From the NCBI RefSeq assembly GCF_029910215.1, contig NZ_CP110396.1, forward strand, positions 1,674,001-1,738,000: a stretch of 64,000 bases of DNA. Reading direction: 5' to 3'. The notes below the pieces were generated by a model, which saw only the letters and a program-made list of their open reading frames with translations, did not search any database and was not told the origin of the DNA. This stretch comes from Paraburkholderia sp. D15 (GTDB taxonomy: Bacteria > Pseudomonadota > Gammaproteobacteria > Burkholderiales > Burkholderiaceae). A program made the position numbers and the translations under genes. This document shows positions 45,787 to 54,898 of the stretch, one piece after another. Each line of letters opens with the position of its first letter. The first letter of the stretch is position 1.

Positions 45787-45952
45787 ACGGCCGGCTTCGC
45801 CGCGGTGCGCGTGCCGCTCGGCGATGTCCACCCTGTTATTCGGCAGGCATTGAATAACTAGGGAAAACCCTTATATTTGGTACAATGTCAGTGTTAACCC
45901 TAGGTTTCGGCTCAATGCCGACTGCCTGGGTGCCTCGAACACGGAGTACCAA

Positions 45953-46432
45953 ATGAATTTCCACACCAGAAAGTGGGTCAAGCCCGAAGATCTGAACCCG
46001 AACGGCACGCTGTTCGGTGGCAGCCTGCTGCGTTGGATCGACGAAGAAGCCGCGATTTACGCGATCTGCCAGTTGGACAACCAGCGGGTCGTGACCAAGT
46101 TCATGTCCGAGATCAATTTCGTCAGCTCGGCACGTCAGGGCGACATCATCGAACTGGGCATGACCGCCACGCATTTTGGCCGCACGTCGATTACCTTGCG
46201 CTGCGAAGTGCGCAACAAGATCACGCGCAAAAGCATCCTGACCGTCGAAAAGATGGTGTTCGTCAATCTGGATCAAAACGGCGAGCCGGCGCCCCACGGC
46301 CGCACTCAAATCCGTTACGCGGATGAGGCGTTCGCGCACTATCGCGAGAATTCACGACCGGTTCCGCAAACGGCGGCGGTTGTTGACGAGGAGTTGGTTG
46401 CGGCGCGTGGCGAGGTGGAGAGTTTGCATTGA
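45953..46432 (+). CDS. Acyl-CoA thioesterase (YciA-like hotdog)
   Basis: A 159-residue hotdog-fold thioesterase: NPNGTLFGGSLLRWIDEEAA is the active-site helix with the family aspartate, followed by VSSARQGDIIELGM. It hydrolyses acyl-CoA. The ATG follows GGAGTACCAA. A terminator lies about 90 bases after the stop. It has its own promoter region and is probably not part of hopanoid synthesis. Confidence 0.9.
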   Translation: MNFHTRKWVKPEDLNPNGTLFGGSLLRWIDEEAAIYAICQLDNQRVVTKFMSEINFVSSARQGDIIELGMTATHFGRTSITLRCEVRNKITRKSILTVEKMVFVNLDQNGEPAPHGRTQIRYADEAFAHYRENSRPVPQTAAVVDEELVAARGEVESLH

Positions 46433-46516
46433 GTCGGCGCGGGTTGGCGTGTGTCTGGCGCGCTGTCTGTGTTGTGACCGCTGCTCCGCGCGGTAATTGA
46501 ATTAGCCCCGATTGAA

Positions 46517-46780
46517 TTAGCCCCGATGCGTTCGGGGCTTTTTCATTTGGGCGGCCTTCAAGACGTAGAGATATGACGCGATGAGGAGCACGGCGATCGC
46601 GTCGATGACACCCAAAACGGGAAACGGATTCGTCCATTTGTCCATGTTGGTCGTGCGGGAAAAATACGGCGGTCCGCTGCCATAGGCTTCCTGCAAGTTG
46701 AGGACGTTGAACGCGATCACCAGTCCCCCGGTAACCAGCACAGTCACGCTGAGGAAAGCGACGATGATTCGTTGTTTCAT
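46517..46780 (-). CDS. Small two-segment membrane protein
   Basis: An 87-residue protein with hydrophobic segments at ~3-25 (IIVAFLSVTVLVTGGLVIAF) and ~60-78 (VLGVIDAIAVLLIASYLYVL), so both ends probably face the same side. The start is uncertain: ATG at 46778-46780 gives the neat membrane start MKQRIIV, while an in-frame ATG at 46819 would overlap a parS-like site. Neither has a strong ribosome site. The 3' end overlaps a terminator stem. Function unknown. Confidence 0.6.
   Translation of the reverse strand: MKQRIIVAFLSVTVLVTGGLVIAFNVLNLQEAYGSGPPYFSRTTNMDKWTNPFPVLGVIDAIAVLLIASYLYVLKAAQMKKPRTHRG
46519..46543. terminator. Terminator downstream of the thioesterase gene
   Basis: AGCCCCGA (46519-46526) pairs with TCGGGGCT (46532-46539), followed by T5. 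It ends the plus-strand thioesterase transcript and overlaps the last codons of the convergent small membrane gene. Confidence 0.85.
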
Positions 46781-46808
46781 AGTTTGACTGCGTTTATCGA
46801 ACACGGAA

Positions 46809-46822
46809 TCAATGCGCATAAA
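46809..46822. promoter_or_regulatory. Degenerate parS-like site
   Basis: TCAATGCGCATAAA matches 12 of 14 bases of TTTATGCGCATAAA; the two mismatches are together in one arm. It lies 18 kb from parA, at the left edge of the deaminase locus. Binding by ParB is possible but unproven. Confidence 0.35.
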
Positions 46823-46916
46823 GACGCGCTTCGTCGCACGCGTGTGATCGATTTCTAATCGAAACGCATCGGATCAGGTTGCGTCGTATTCCAAGATGTA
46901 TCGCTTCATGCATACT

Positions 46917-46942
46917 TGTGCCGCGCTTTGTGCGGGGGCACA
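46917..46942 (+). other. Stem-loop upstream of the deaminase locus
   Basis: TGTGCC pairs with GGCACA and the inner CCGC with GCGG, giving an imperfect hairpin about 40 bases before the first small ORF. A related deaminase system (AvcD) is paired with a non-coding RNA (AvcI), so this leader may be functional; the sequence alone does not show that. Confidence 0.3.
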
Positions 46943-46980
46943 TAGCTAGGAAACCTAAAAAAGAATACGAGGGACCTGAG

Positions 46981-47106
46981 ATGAAATGGGATTTTCAATT
47001 GGATAGGGAGTGCGCGTCAGCGCGATCAGGCGATATTTTGTCGGCGACAGCATACGGCATGGCGAGCCGTGTACGGCAGTTCGCAGAGGTCTGCCGTGAA
47101 AAGTAA
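46981..47106 (+). CDS. 41-residue leader ORF of the deaminase locus
   Basis: The ATG follows GAGGGACCTGAG, a good ribosome site. The product is MKWDFQLDRECASARSGDIL and continues to VRQFAEVCREK; it is soluble and of no known family. Its last codons overlap the GTG that I take as the deaminase start (GTGAAAAGTAA contains both start and stop), so translation of the two is coupled. It could be a regulatory peptide, an antitoxin-like partner or only a leader. Confidence 0.55.
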   Translation: MKWDFQLDRECASARSGDILSATAYGMASRVRQFAEVCREK

Positions 47107-48757
47107 CCTTGCTGTTGTCGCTGCACAACCGGGCCGAGGTAAGCGTGAGCGTCTCGGCGACCAGGCGACTATAGATCAATCGCGTACGCCGGAAATCGTC
47201 ATCGCTCTTTGTGGGCCGATGGGCACGCCATTGCATGAAGTCGCGCAAATGTTCAGGGCGCTTCTGCAGGAGACAGATTACGCGTACAGCAAGGTCGACA
47301 TTATTCGGCTCAGCAATGAGATCTGTCGTTTGTCGGGCCTGACGCGAGAAAATTGCTCGACACGCGAGTTGATCGATGCGGGCAATAAGCTTCGCGAACT
47401 CCACGGGAATGCAATCCTCGCTCGCGTCGCTATCCAGCAAATTGCATTGGAGCGGGAAAAGATCAACGAGAACGCGAAGGATGAGAAGCGCCACCAGCCG
47501 CTTCTGTTTCCCAACCACGATCTCGACCGCGATGTGATCCGCCCGACTATTTCGGAAAAGCGCTGCCACATCATCGATTCCATCAAGCACATCGATGAAC
47601 TGCGGCTGTTACGGTCCGTCTACGGCGATATGCTCCACGTTGTCGGTGTCTATACCCCGATAGAGCTGCGCGTGGAGAAACTGGCGAGGCGCGCGGCGCG
47701 CGGTGACGATGTCTACGAGCTTATCGACCGCGACTCCGGCGAAGAACATGACTACGGACAGCGTGTACAAGACACCTTCCCGTTATGTGACTTCTTTTTA
47801 CGCGCTGACAAGAACACAGATTCACAAATACGTGCACGCGGGAAGCGTTTTCTGGATTTGATGCTTGGAACGAAAATCATGACGCCGACCGTGCATGAGC
47901 GGGCGATGTACGCGGCGTACTCGGCTGCGCGCAATTCCGCTTGCTTATCCCGGCAAGTCGGCGCGGCCCTGACGAATAAAAAAGGAAGCGTCATTTCTAT
48001 CGGATGGAATGACGTGCCACGTCCGTTTGGCGGCCTCTATGAGACGCTGGACGTCAACGACTCGTCTGATGGAGACCATCGTTGCTGGAACGTCGAGGGT
48101 GGCCGCTGCTTTAACGACAGTGAGAAATCCGCGATTGCCGAGGCCGTCGTCAGCAAGATGGTCGACAACAAAATTATCGAGCCGGAAAAGCGCGACGAGG
48201 CCTACAAACTCATGCGCCACGACACGCAACTCAAAAGTCTGATCGAGTTCTCTCGCGCCGTACATGCGGAGATGCATGCGTTGCTGAGCGCTGGAGCCGC
48301 TCACGGATCAGAAGTTCTCGGGGGCAAACTCTTCGTGACCACATACCCATGTCACTCATGCGCGAGGCATATCGTCGCTGCGGGTATTGAAGAGGTGTAT
48401 TTCCTGGAGCCGTACCGGAAAAGTCTTGCGACCAAACTTCATTCTGACGCTATCACTGATCGCGAGACAGACCACGCTAAGGTCCGCATCGTACCGTTTG
48501 ACGGCGTAGCGCCATCGCGGTTTCTGAAATTCTTCTCGTCGCACGAAACGGGCCGGAAAGACAGCAGCACCGGCGAGATGAAAATACGCGCGGCTTATCC
48601 GGTTACCGCAATAACCCTGGAAGCCATTCCAACGCTTGAAGCGCTAGCAGTCCGTGAACTACAATCCTCCGGGACGGATGGCGAAATGCCTTCCGTCTCC
48701 GAACGCCTAGCACCTGAAATGGCCGGAAGCGACACCCACCAACCCGAAGGAGGATGA
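47096..48757 (+). CDS. Defence-type dCTP deaminase (AvcD/DcdV-like)
   Basis: A 553-residue two-domain protein. The N-terminal P-loop-like kinase domain has IVIALCGPMGTPLHEV (no classic lysine). The C-terminal zinc deaminase domain has HAEMHALLSAG at about 390 and PCHSCARHIVAAGI at about 420, the HAE and PCxxC zinc ligands. This is the layout of anti-phage dCTP deaminases, which deplete dCTP on infection. I prefer the GTG at 47096 (AGAGG 7 bases upstream) over an in-frame upstream ATG at 47069. Flanked by two small ORFs, it forms a three-gene unit inserted in a hopanoid gene region. Confidence 0.88.
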   Translation: MKSNLAVVAAQPGRGKRERLGDQATIDQSRTPEIVIALCGPMGTPLHEVAQMFRALLQETDYAYSKVDIIRLSNEICRLSGLTRENCSTRELIDAGNKLRELHGNAILARVAIQQIALEREKINENAKDEKRHQPLLFPNHDLDRDVIRPTISEKRCHIIDSIKHIDELRLLRSVYGDMLHVVGVYTPIELRVEKLARRAARGDDVYELIDRDSGEEHDYGQRVQDTFPLCDFFLRADKNTDSQIRARGKRFLDLMLGTKIMTPTVHERAMYAAYSAARNSACLSRQVGAALTNKKGSVISIGWNDVPRPFGGLYETLDVNDSSDGDHRCWNVEGGRCFNDSEKSAIAEAVVSKMVDNKIIEPEKRDEAYKLMRHDTQLKSLIEFSRAVHAEMHALLSAGAAHGSEVLGGKLFVTTYPCHSCARHIVAAGIEEVYFLEPYRKSLATKLHSDAITDRETDHAKVRIVPFDGVAPSRFLKFFSSHETGRKDSSTGEMKIRAAYPVTAITLEAIPTLEALAVRELQSSGTDGEMPSVSERLAPEMAGSDTHQPEGG

Positions 48758-48758
48758 C

Positions 48759-48977
48759 ATGGTTAGAGAAGAGCAACTCTCGCTGTGTTTTGAGCCGCAC
48801 GCGAACGAAGGCTCGGTGATTTCTTCGGAGCGCGGATTGTCGGCATCGGCACCTGAGCAGCGGCCGCTTGCGAAAGTGCTTCAATTCAAGCCGGTCAAGC
48901 AGGAAGGTTCCGCAGGAGTCGACGTCGACAATGCGCGGCTGCTTGAAAAGATTACCCGGAAGGTTAAATACTTCTGA
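48759..48977 (+). CDS. 72-residue partner ORF after the deaminase
   Basis: The ATG is 1 base after the deaminase stop, with a near-perfect ribosome site GAAGGAGGATGAC lying inside the deaminase's last codons. The product begins MVREEQLSLCFEPHANEG and ends ARLLEKITRKVKYF; it is soluble and highly polar, with a basic end. No family is recognised. Strong translation signals and coupling suggest a functional partner rather than noise. Confidence 0.65.
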   Translation: MVREEQLSLCFEPHANEGSVISSERGLSASAPEQRPLAKVLQFKPVKQEGSAGVDVDNARLLEKITRKVKYF

Positions 48978-49071
48978 TCTCGCTTCAGGACGCCCCGCGT
49001 GAGGTGCGGTGTTCGATAGGTAGAACTCCCGCTCGCTCAACTTAGTCAGCCTGGTATTCAGCCCCGTATTC

Positions 49072-49096
49072 AGCCCCGCTTTCACGCGGGGCTTTC
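49072..49096. terminator. Terminator closing the deaminase locus
   Basis: AGCCCCGC (49072-49079) pairs with GCGGGGCT (49086-49093) around TTTCAC, followed by TTCG. A shorter AGCCCCG copy precedes it at 49060. It sits between the deaminase unit and the convergent mlaA gene. Confidence 0.75.
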
Positions 49097-49142
49097 GCTT
49101 ATCTGGGCGCCAAGCGTCCGCCCTCGAACGCGATCATTGCGG

Positions 49143-50111
49143 TTACTTGCTGCCTGCCGGAGCCGGTTGAGGCGCAGGCACAGCCGCGGTGCCCGAGGCC
49201 GGCGCCAAGGGCGCCGCCCCGCCCGCCCCACTCGCCGGTGTTTCCCCCGGATCCGAATAATTCGGCACCCCAGCCGGAGCAGCCGGCGCCGTACCCGCCC
49301 CTGATGCCCCCTTCGGCGCTTCCGCCGCCTCACCCGGATCAGCGTAATTCGGCAGCCCGCCCGACGTGCCCTGCGGCGCAGCCGATGCCCCCGAATCCCC
49401 CTGATCGTCATAGTTCGGCAACGGCGCGGCGTTATCGCCCGAGCCGCGCAGACGCGCCTTGCGCTGCTGCGTATAAGCATCCCGTACGAACGAATACTTA
49501 TCCAGCGCCGCCTGCTGCAGCAGATCGGTCGCGCCCAGCAGATCCGACCGCACGCTAACGAACTGCAGCACATACAGCGGATTGCGCACCGCCGGTTCGA
49601 CGTAGTTCAGCGGATTGAACTTCACGTCGACCACCAGCCCCATGCTGTCGCGCACCGTACTGGGCCCGAACAGCGGCAGCACCAGATACGGACCCGACGG
49701 CACGCCCCAATGCCCCAGCGTCAGACCGAAGTCCTGATGATGCTTCGGCAACCCAGCCGGCGTCGCCCAATCGAGCAGACCGCCCAGACCGAAGGTCGAG
49801 TTGAACGCGAAGCGGACGATGTCCTCGGTCGCATCGGTGATCTTCAACTGCAGCAGCGCGTTCGCCGCGTTGCTCAGGTCGCCGAGGTTCGAGAAGAAGT
49901 TGCTGACCGCCGTGCGCAACGGCTGCGGCGTCACCTTCTGATAGCCGGTTGCGACGGGCTTCGCGATATAGGTGTCGAGCCCATCGTTGAACTTGAACAC
50001 GACCCGGTTCACCGGTTCGAACGGGTCGCCGGGCTTGCGGTCAGGACCGGTCGCGCAGCCGGAGATCAAACCGGTGGCGGCAAGCGCCAGCACGGTGTTA
50101 CGCAGCTTCAT
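49143..50111 (-). CDS. mlaA: MlaA (VacJ) outer-membrane lipoprotein
   Basis: A 322-residue lipoprotein with lipobox LISGC (cysteine ~19) followed by DPFEPVNRVVFKFND, the MlaA signature, and VPSGPYLVLPLFGPSTVRD. MlaA extracts phospholipid from the outer leaflet for retrograde transport. The C-terminal ~90 residues are a Pro/Ala/Gly-rich tail with three LPNYDDQGD-like repeats (also LPNYADPGE and VPNYSDPGE), unusual for the family. It starts 2 bases after hpnN, so it is cotranscribed with the hopanoid transporter. Confidence 0.93.
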   Translation of the reverse strand: MKLRNTVLALAATGLISGCATGPDRKPGDPFEPVNRVVFKFNDGLDTYIAKPVATGYQKVTPQPLRTAVSNFFSNLGDLSNAANALLQLKITDATEDIVRFAFNSTFGLGGLLDWATPAGLPKHHQDFGLTLGHWGVPSGPYLVLPLFGPSTVRDSMGLVVDVKFNPLNYVEPAVRNPLYVLQFVSVRSDLLGATDLLQQAALDKYSFVRDAYTQQRKARLRGSGDNAAPLPNYDDQGDSGASAAPQGTSGGLPNYADPGEAAEAPKGASGAGTAPAAPAGVPNYSDPGETPASGAGGAAPLAPASGTAAVPAPQPAPAGSK

Positions 50112-50113
50112 GC

Positions 50114-52729
50114 TTATATTCCTTTATGCTTCGCGCGACGTGAGCGCGGCTTGCCCATCAGCACGGGTTGAAACACCACCGCGCCGATCAGTGTGCAGAA
50201 CAACGACAGCGCCAGCAGACGTCCCATGCTCGACGTCCCCGGATGATGCGACAGCCACAGGCTGCCGAACGCCGTCGCCGTGGTCGCCGCGCTGAACAGC
50301 ACGGCGTGCGTCAGGCTCGACTGCAGGAGACCGGTCTGCCCGTTACGCCACGCCATCACGAAGTAAATCTTGAATGCCACGCCGACGCCGAGCATCAGCG
50401 GCAGCGCAATGATATTCGCAAAGTTCAGCGGCATGCCGAACACCACGCACAACTCCAGCGTCACAAGCGCCGACACCAGCAGCGGCACCAGCGTGCGCAG
50501 CATATCGCCGACGCGCCGCAGCGCGATCCACAGCAGAATCGCGATCGATACCAGCGCGTAGCCCGCCGCTTGCAGGAACGCCTTGATGATCGTATCGGCC
50601 GAATGCAGGATCGAAATCGGACCGCCGATCGCGTCCGGCTCCGCCGTCTTCACCGCATGCGCGAAGCGGGACAGCACGGTGTCGTCGTTCGGGTCGGCGC
50701 CTGCCTTGATTTTCGGCGAGATGTCGACCAGTGCGCGGCCGTCCTTCGATACCCAGCTGCTCGTGATTTCCTTCGGCAGGTTCTCGCGCGTGATCGCGGT
50801 CGGCTGCAGCAGATCCGCCAACTGCTTCAACGCGATACGCAACGGCTCGGACATCGCGGTTTCGGCGCGATCGCGGGTGGCGGCATCGGCGGCGGCGAGT
50901 TTTTGCAGCGTTTCCGACAGATGCTTCGCTTCGGCGGCGCCCGGGCCCGGGTGATCGTCGGCGGCGAGCGAGAGCTGGTTCGACGCGCGTTTGAGCGTGG
51001 CGACCCGCACCGCGTCCGTGGCCGGCGGCGAGGGCTGTTGTTGCAACGCGGGCAGCAGTTGCTGCGCGGCGCTCGCGATCAGCATCATCTTCTGCTGCTG
51101 ATCGGCCGGCACGAACGTGTCGAGCGTGGTCACGCGACCCACTTCCGGCAGCGTACGCAGATGCGCGGCTTTCTGGTCCGCATCGGCGAGCGACGGCGCC
51201 AGCACGTGCACATTGTTGACCGCGGCTTCCGGTGAATCCTTCAGCGACAGCAGCGTCGCCATCGACTCCGTATGCGGGTCTTTCAGATGCAGCGGATTGA
51301 AGTCGAAGCGCAGATGCGTGAGCAGCGGCGTGGCGCCGATCACCACGATCAGCGTGCCGATCAGCACGGGCTTGCGATGATGGTCGAGAAAATCGTCGAG
51401 CGGCGCGAGTTGCTTGAAGCCCGGCGAGCCGGCTTCGCCCGGCGGATTGAACAGCTTCAGCAACGCGGGCAGCAGCGTCATGTTGGTGAAGTACGCGACG
51501 AACATGCCGACGCCCGCGATCTCGCCCAACTCGGAGACGCCGCGATAAGCGGTCGGCAGGAACGAGAAGAAGCTCAGCGCGACGGCCACGGCCGCGAGCG
51601 TCAGCGGCACGCCGATGCTGTGCGCGGTATGCATGAGCGCGGCGGACAGACGATCGTCGCGATTGCGCTCCTCGCGATACTTGACGCCGAACTGCACGCC
51701 GAAGTCGACGCCGAGCCCGACGAACAGCACCATGAACGCGACCGAAATCATGTTCAGCGCGCCGACCAGCATCAGCCCGAGCGCGGCGGTGATTGCCAGC
51801 CCGACGAACAGCGTGACGAACACGGCGGCGATCATGCGGCCCGAGCGCAGCGCGAGCCACAAAATAATCAGCACGACGACAAAGGTGCCGATGCCATTGA
51901 GCGCGGCACCGTCCTGCACCGACGCGAACTCTTCGTCGGCGAGTGGCTGTTGGCCGGTCAGGCGGACCGTGGCGCCGTAACGCGCATCGAGATGCAGCGC
52001 GGCCGCCGTGCCGCGGATCGCCTTCGACGCGCTCGCACCCGGCTCCAGTGCGTCGTAATTCACCACCGGCTGCACGACGACGAACGCACGCGCCGGATTG
52101 GTGGCCACGCCCTTGTCGACCAGCGCGCGCCAGGAGAACGCGGCGGGCTGTCCGGCCAGCACGCGGTCGATCGTGGTCGCGCTCTGCGACAACAGATGGC
52201 TCATGTCGGCGAGCTTCACCTGACCGAGTTGCAACGGCAGCAACAGGCTGGTGGTGAGCGTACCGGCGAGGCCGGTCAGGCTCGGGTCGTGCGCGAGCGC
52301 ATTCACCAGCGGCCGCGACTGGACGAGTTGCGACGTGGTGGACATGACTTCGTCCGTGGACGGGAACAGCAGGCCGTTATGGTCGAAAAACGGTCCACCG
52401 GCCGGCTGCGAAACGGCGACGAATTCCTTCGGATCGGACTTCAGCGCGGCCGTCAGCGCATTGGCGGCCGCGTCGGCGAACTCCGGCGCGCGGGCCTCGA
52501 CGACCACCAGCACGGAATCGCCGCGATCGGGGAAGGCCTGGTCCATCGCATGTTCGAGCGACGACCACTGCTTGTCGGTCTCGATGAGCCGGCTGATGTC
52601 CGTGTTGATCTTGAAGTTGTGGGCAACGTAGATGCCGCTCAGAACGGCGAGCGCGAGCGACACGGCGACGATCCGCAACGGATACCGCACCGAGTAGGCG
52701 ACGAGACGGACGATAGATGACTTCAGCAT
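50114..52729 (-). CDS. hpnN: Hopanoid transporter HpnN (RND/MMPL)
   Basis: An 871-residue RND transporter with about 12 transmembrane segments and two large periplasmic loops. It opens [20 protein letters not shown] and has the RND marks [23 protein letters not shown] (in parts) and a second sterol-sensing-like half. HpnN moves hopanoids to the outer membrane. I chose the ATG at 52727-52729; the longer upstream frame is non-protein-like. The pairing with mlaA ties hopanoid and phospholipid traffic. Confidence 0.93.
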   Translation of the reverse strand: MLKSSIVRLVAYSVRYPLRIVAVSLALAVLSGIYVAHNFKINTDISRLIETDKQWSSLEHAMDQAFPDRGDSVLVVVEARAPEFADAAANALTAALKSDPKEFVAVSQPAGGPFFDHNGLLFPSTDEVMSTTSQLVQSRPLVNALAHDPSLTGLAGTLTTSLLLPLQLGQVKLADMSHLLSQSATTIDRVLAGQPAAFSWRALVDKGVATNPARAFVVVQPVVNYDALEPGASASKAIRGTAAALHLDARYGATVRLTGQQPLADEEFASVQDGAALNGIGTFVVVLIILWLALRSGRMIAAVFVTLFVGLAITAALGLMLVGALNMISVAFMVLFVGLGVDFGVQFGVKYREERNRDDRLSAALMHTAHSIGVPLTLAAVAVALSFFSFLPTAYRGVSELGEIAGVGMFVAYFTNMTLLPALLKLFNPPGEAGSPGFKQLAPLDDFLDHHRKPVLIGTLIVVIGATPLLTHLRFDFNPLHLKDPHTESMATLLSLKDSPEAAVNNVHVLAPSLADADQKAAHLRTLPEVGRVTTLDTFVPADQQQKMMLIASAAQQLLPALQQQPSPPATDAVRVATLKRASNQLSLAADDHPGPGAAEAKHLSETLQKLAAADAATRDRAETAMSEPLRIALKQLADLLQPTAITRENLPKEITSSWVSKDGRALVDISPKIKAGADPNDDTVLSRFAHAVKTAEPDAIGGPISILHSADTIIKAFLQAAGYALVSIAILLWIALRRVGDMLRTLVPLLVSALVTLELCVVFGMPLNFANIIALPLMLGVGVAFKIYFVMAWRNGQTGLLQSSLTHAVLFSAATTATAFGSLWLSHHPGTSSMGRLLALSLFCTLIGAVVFQPVLMGKPRSRRAKHKGI

Positions 52730-52952
52730 GTAGGCGGAATGGGCCTTATCACGGGGTGTTGTTTTTGACGAAAGTGCACAAGTATACAGAGCCCGAGGGA
52801 TCCGGATCGTATTCGGTAGCAAGTACAGCGCCCGGCGGCGCGCTTCGGGGTGGGAACGCAATATCGGTATACTGGTCTATCCTGCTTTCGCCCCGGCTTA
52901 CAAGGCTGGCGGCGCTTATTCCTTCAGCACTTCTTCAGCTTCTGGCGAGCGT

Positions 52953-53558
52953 ATGAAACGTTATCTGTCTGCTTTTCTGGCTGCGGCCGTGGTGTCCACG
53001 GCGGCTTTTGCGCAAAGCGCGCCCGATGCCGTGGTAAAAAATGCCGTCGAAGGCACCGTCGCGGCGATGAAGGCCGATCCGCAGGCACGCGGCGGTGACA
53101 TGGGCAAAATCACCCAGGTCGTGGAAACGCGTTTCCTGCCGGCCACGGATTTCCAGCGCACCACGCGCATCGCCGTCGGCAAGGCATGGTCGACCGCGAC
53201 ACCCGAACAGCAGAAGCAACTGTATGACCAGTTCACGTTGCTGCTGGTGCGGACTTACGCGGCCTCGCTGTCGCAACTGCGCGATCAGGACGTCAAGTTC
53301 AAGTTCCTGCCGGTAACGGCGGCGTCCGGCGCGAACGACATCGTCGTGCAGTCGCATGTGCTCAGCAACGGCGGCGACGATGCGATCGACTACCGGTTGA
53401 CCAAAAGCGCGTCCGGCTGGAAGGTCTACGACATCAACATGATGGGCGCCTGGCTGATCCAGGTTTATCAGACGCAGTTCTCGGATCAGATCTCGAAGGG
53501 CGGCATCGACGGATTGATCAAATTCCTCACCGCGCATAACGCGCGGAGCGCCGGCTGA
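52953..53558 (+). CDS. hpnM: MlaC-like periplasmic protein HpnM
   Basis: A 201-residue Ttg2D/MlaC-family protein with signal peptide MKRYLSAFLAAAVVSTAAFAQ. The mature part has RFLPATDFQRTTRIAVGKAWSTATPEQQ (in parts), VVQSHVLSNGG and SGWKVYDINMMGAWL. It carries a lipid across the periplasm and, beside HpnN and MlaA, is the hopanoid-associated form (HpnM). It is divergent from hpnN and followed by a strong terminator. Confidence 0.9.
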   Translation: MKRYLSAFLAAAVVSTAAFAQSAPDAVVKNAVEGTVAAMKADPQARGGDMGKITQVVETRFLPATDFQRTTRIAVGKAWSTATPEQQKQLYDQFTLLLVRTYAASLSQLRDQDVKFKFLPVTAASGANDIVVQSHVLSNGGDDAIDYRLTKSASGWKVYDINMMGAWLIQVYQTQFSDQISKGGIDGLIKFLTAHNARSAG

Positions 53559-53616
53559 CAATCTGAACGAGTCGCCTCGCTACGTTTAATCGTAGCGACG
53601 CGTACGGACAGCAAAA

Positions 53617-53657
53617 GAAAAAGCGCGGTAGCCAGAACCTGGCTGCCGCGCTTTTTT
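53617..53657. terminator. Bidirectional terminator after hpnM
   Basis: AAGCGCGGTAGCCAG (53621-53635) pairs with CTGGCTGCCGCGCTT, apart from one internal mismatch, around a 3-base loop. A-rich sequence precedes it and T6 follows. It separates hpnM from convergent hpnH. Confidence 0.9.
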
Positions 53658-53733
53658 ATGTCTTGAGAACGTGTGCGGCCGATCGGGGCAAGGCGGTGCA
53701 AAACCGCCTTGAACCGACCGCCCCGGCGCTCGC

Positions 53734-54888
53734 TTAGTGCGCCGCCGTTGCCGCCCGCACGCTCTTGCCCGTACCGGCGACCTTGATCTCTTCCAGCTTG
53801 ATCTCGACGTGGCGCGAGAACACGTATTCGGCGGGACGTTGTTTGTCCAGCGGAATGTCCTTGGCGAATTCACCCGAGGTCTTCGGACCGCGCATGCTCA
53901 CCTTCAGCGCCTTCAGCGGATTCGAGAACGTGTCCAGCACGGCGGTGGCTTCGAAACCGCAATGCACCATGCAGTCCGCGCACTTTTCGTAGTTGCCCGT
54001 GCCGTACTTTTCCCACTCCGTGGTTTCCATCAATTCCTTGAAGGTCTTCACGTAGCCTTCGCCGACCAGGTAGCACGGCTTCTGCCAGCCGAACACGGTG
54101 CGCGCCGGGTTGCCCCAAGGCGTGCATTCGTAGGTCTGGTTGCCGGCGAGGAAGTCGAGGAACATGTCCGACTGGCTGAACGACCAGTTCTTGCCGTTGT
54201 TGCCGCGCTTGAAGATTTCGCGGAACAGATGCTTGGTCTTGTCGCGGTTCAGGAAATGCTGCTGATCCGGCGCGCGCTCGTATGCATAGCCCGGCGAGAC
54301 GGTGATGCCGTCCACGCCCATCGGGCCGAGCGTGTCGAAGAACGCGGCCACGCGTTCCGGCACGGCGTCGTTGAACAGCGTGCAGTTGATGTTCACGCGG
54401 AAACCGCGGCGCTTCGCTTCCTTGATCGCGGCGACGGCCTTGTCGTACACGCCGTCCTGCGACACCGAGTGATCGTGCGATTCGCGGTCGCCGTCGAGGT
54501 GAACCGACCAGACGAAATACGGATTCGGCTCGTAGTCGTCCATTTTCTTTTCCATCAGCAGCGCGTTCGTGCACAGGTACACGAACTTCTTGCGCGCCAT
54601 GATGCCCTTCACGATCTCCGGCATTTCCTTGTGCAGCAGCGGTTCGCCGCCCGCGATCGAGACGATCGGCGCGCCGCATTCGTCGACGGCGCCGAGGCAT
54701 TCTTCCAGCGACAGACGCTGATTCAGGATGGGATCCGGATAGTCGATCTTGCCGCAGCCATTGCAGGCAAGATTGCAGCGGAACAGAGGCTCCAGCATCA
54801 ACGCGAGCGGGTAGCGTTTGTTGCGCGAGAGGTGCTGACGCATGATGTATGCGCCGACCCGGACTTTCTGTAGCAGCGGAATAGACAA
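53734..54888 (-). CDS. hpnH: Adenosyl-hopene transferase HpnH
   Basis: A 384-residue radical SAM enzyme with CxxxCxxC ligands C38, C42 and C45 (RCNLACNGCG), SAM-binding SIAGGEPLLH, and a C-terminal SPASM-like cysteine group (CADCMVHCG). It adds 5'-deoxyadenosine to hopene, starting C35 hopanoid synthesis. It starts 10 bases after ispH, whose substrate pathway feeds hopanoids. Confidence 0.95.
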   Translation of the reverse strand: MSIPLLQKVRVGAYIMRQHLSRNKRYPLALMLEPLFRCNLACNGCGKIDYPDPILNQRLSLEECLGAVDECGAPIVSIAGGEPLLHKEMPEIVKGIMARKKFVYLCTNALLMEKKMDDYEPNPYFVWSVHLDGDRESHDHSVSQDGVYDKAVAAIKEAKRRGFRVNINCTLFNDAVPERVAAFFDTLGPMGVDGITVSPGYAYERAPDQQHFLNRDKTKHLFREIFKRGNNGKNWSFSQSDMFLDFLAGNQTYECTPWGNPARTVFGWQKPCYLVGEGYVKTFKELMETTEWEKYGTGNYEKCADCMVHCGFEATAVLDTFSNPLKALKVSMRGPKTSGEFAKDIPLDKQRPAEYVFSRHVEIKLEEIKVAGTGKSVRAATAAH

Positions 54889-54898
54889 GACGTCCTCC

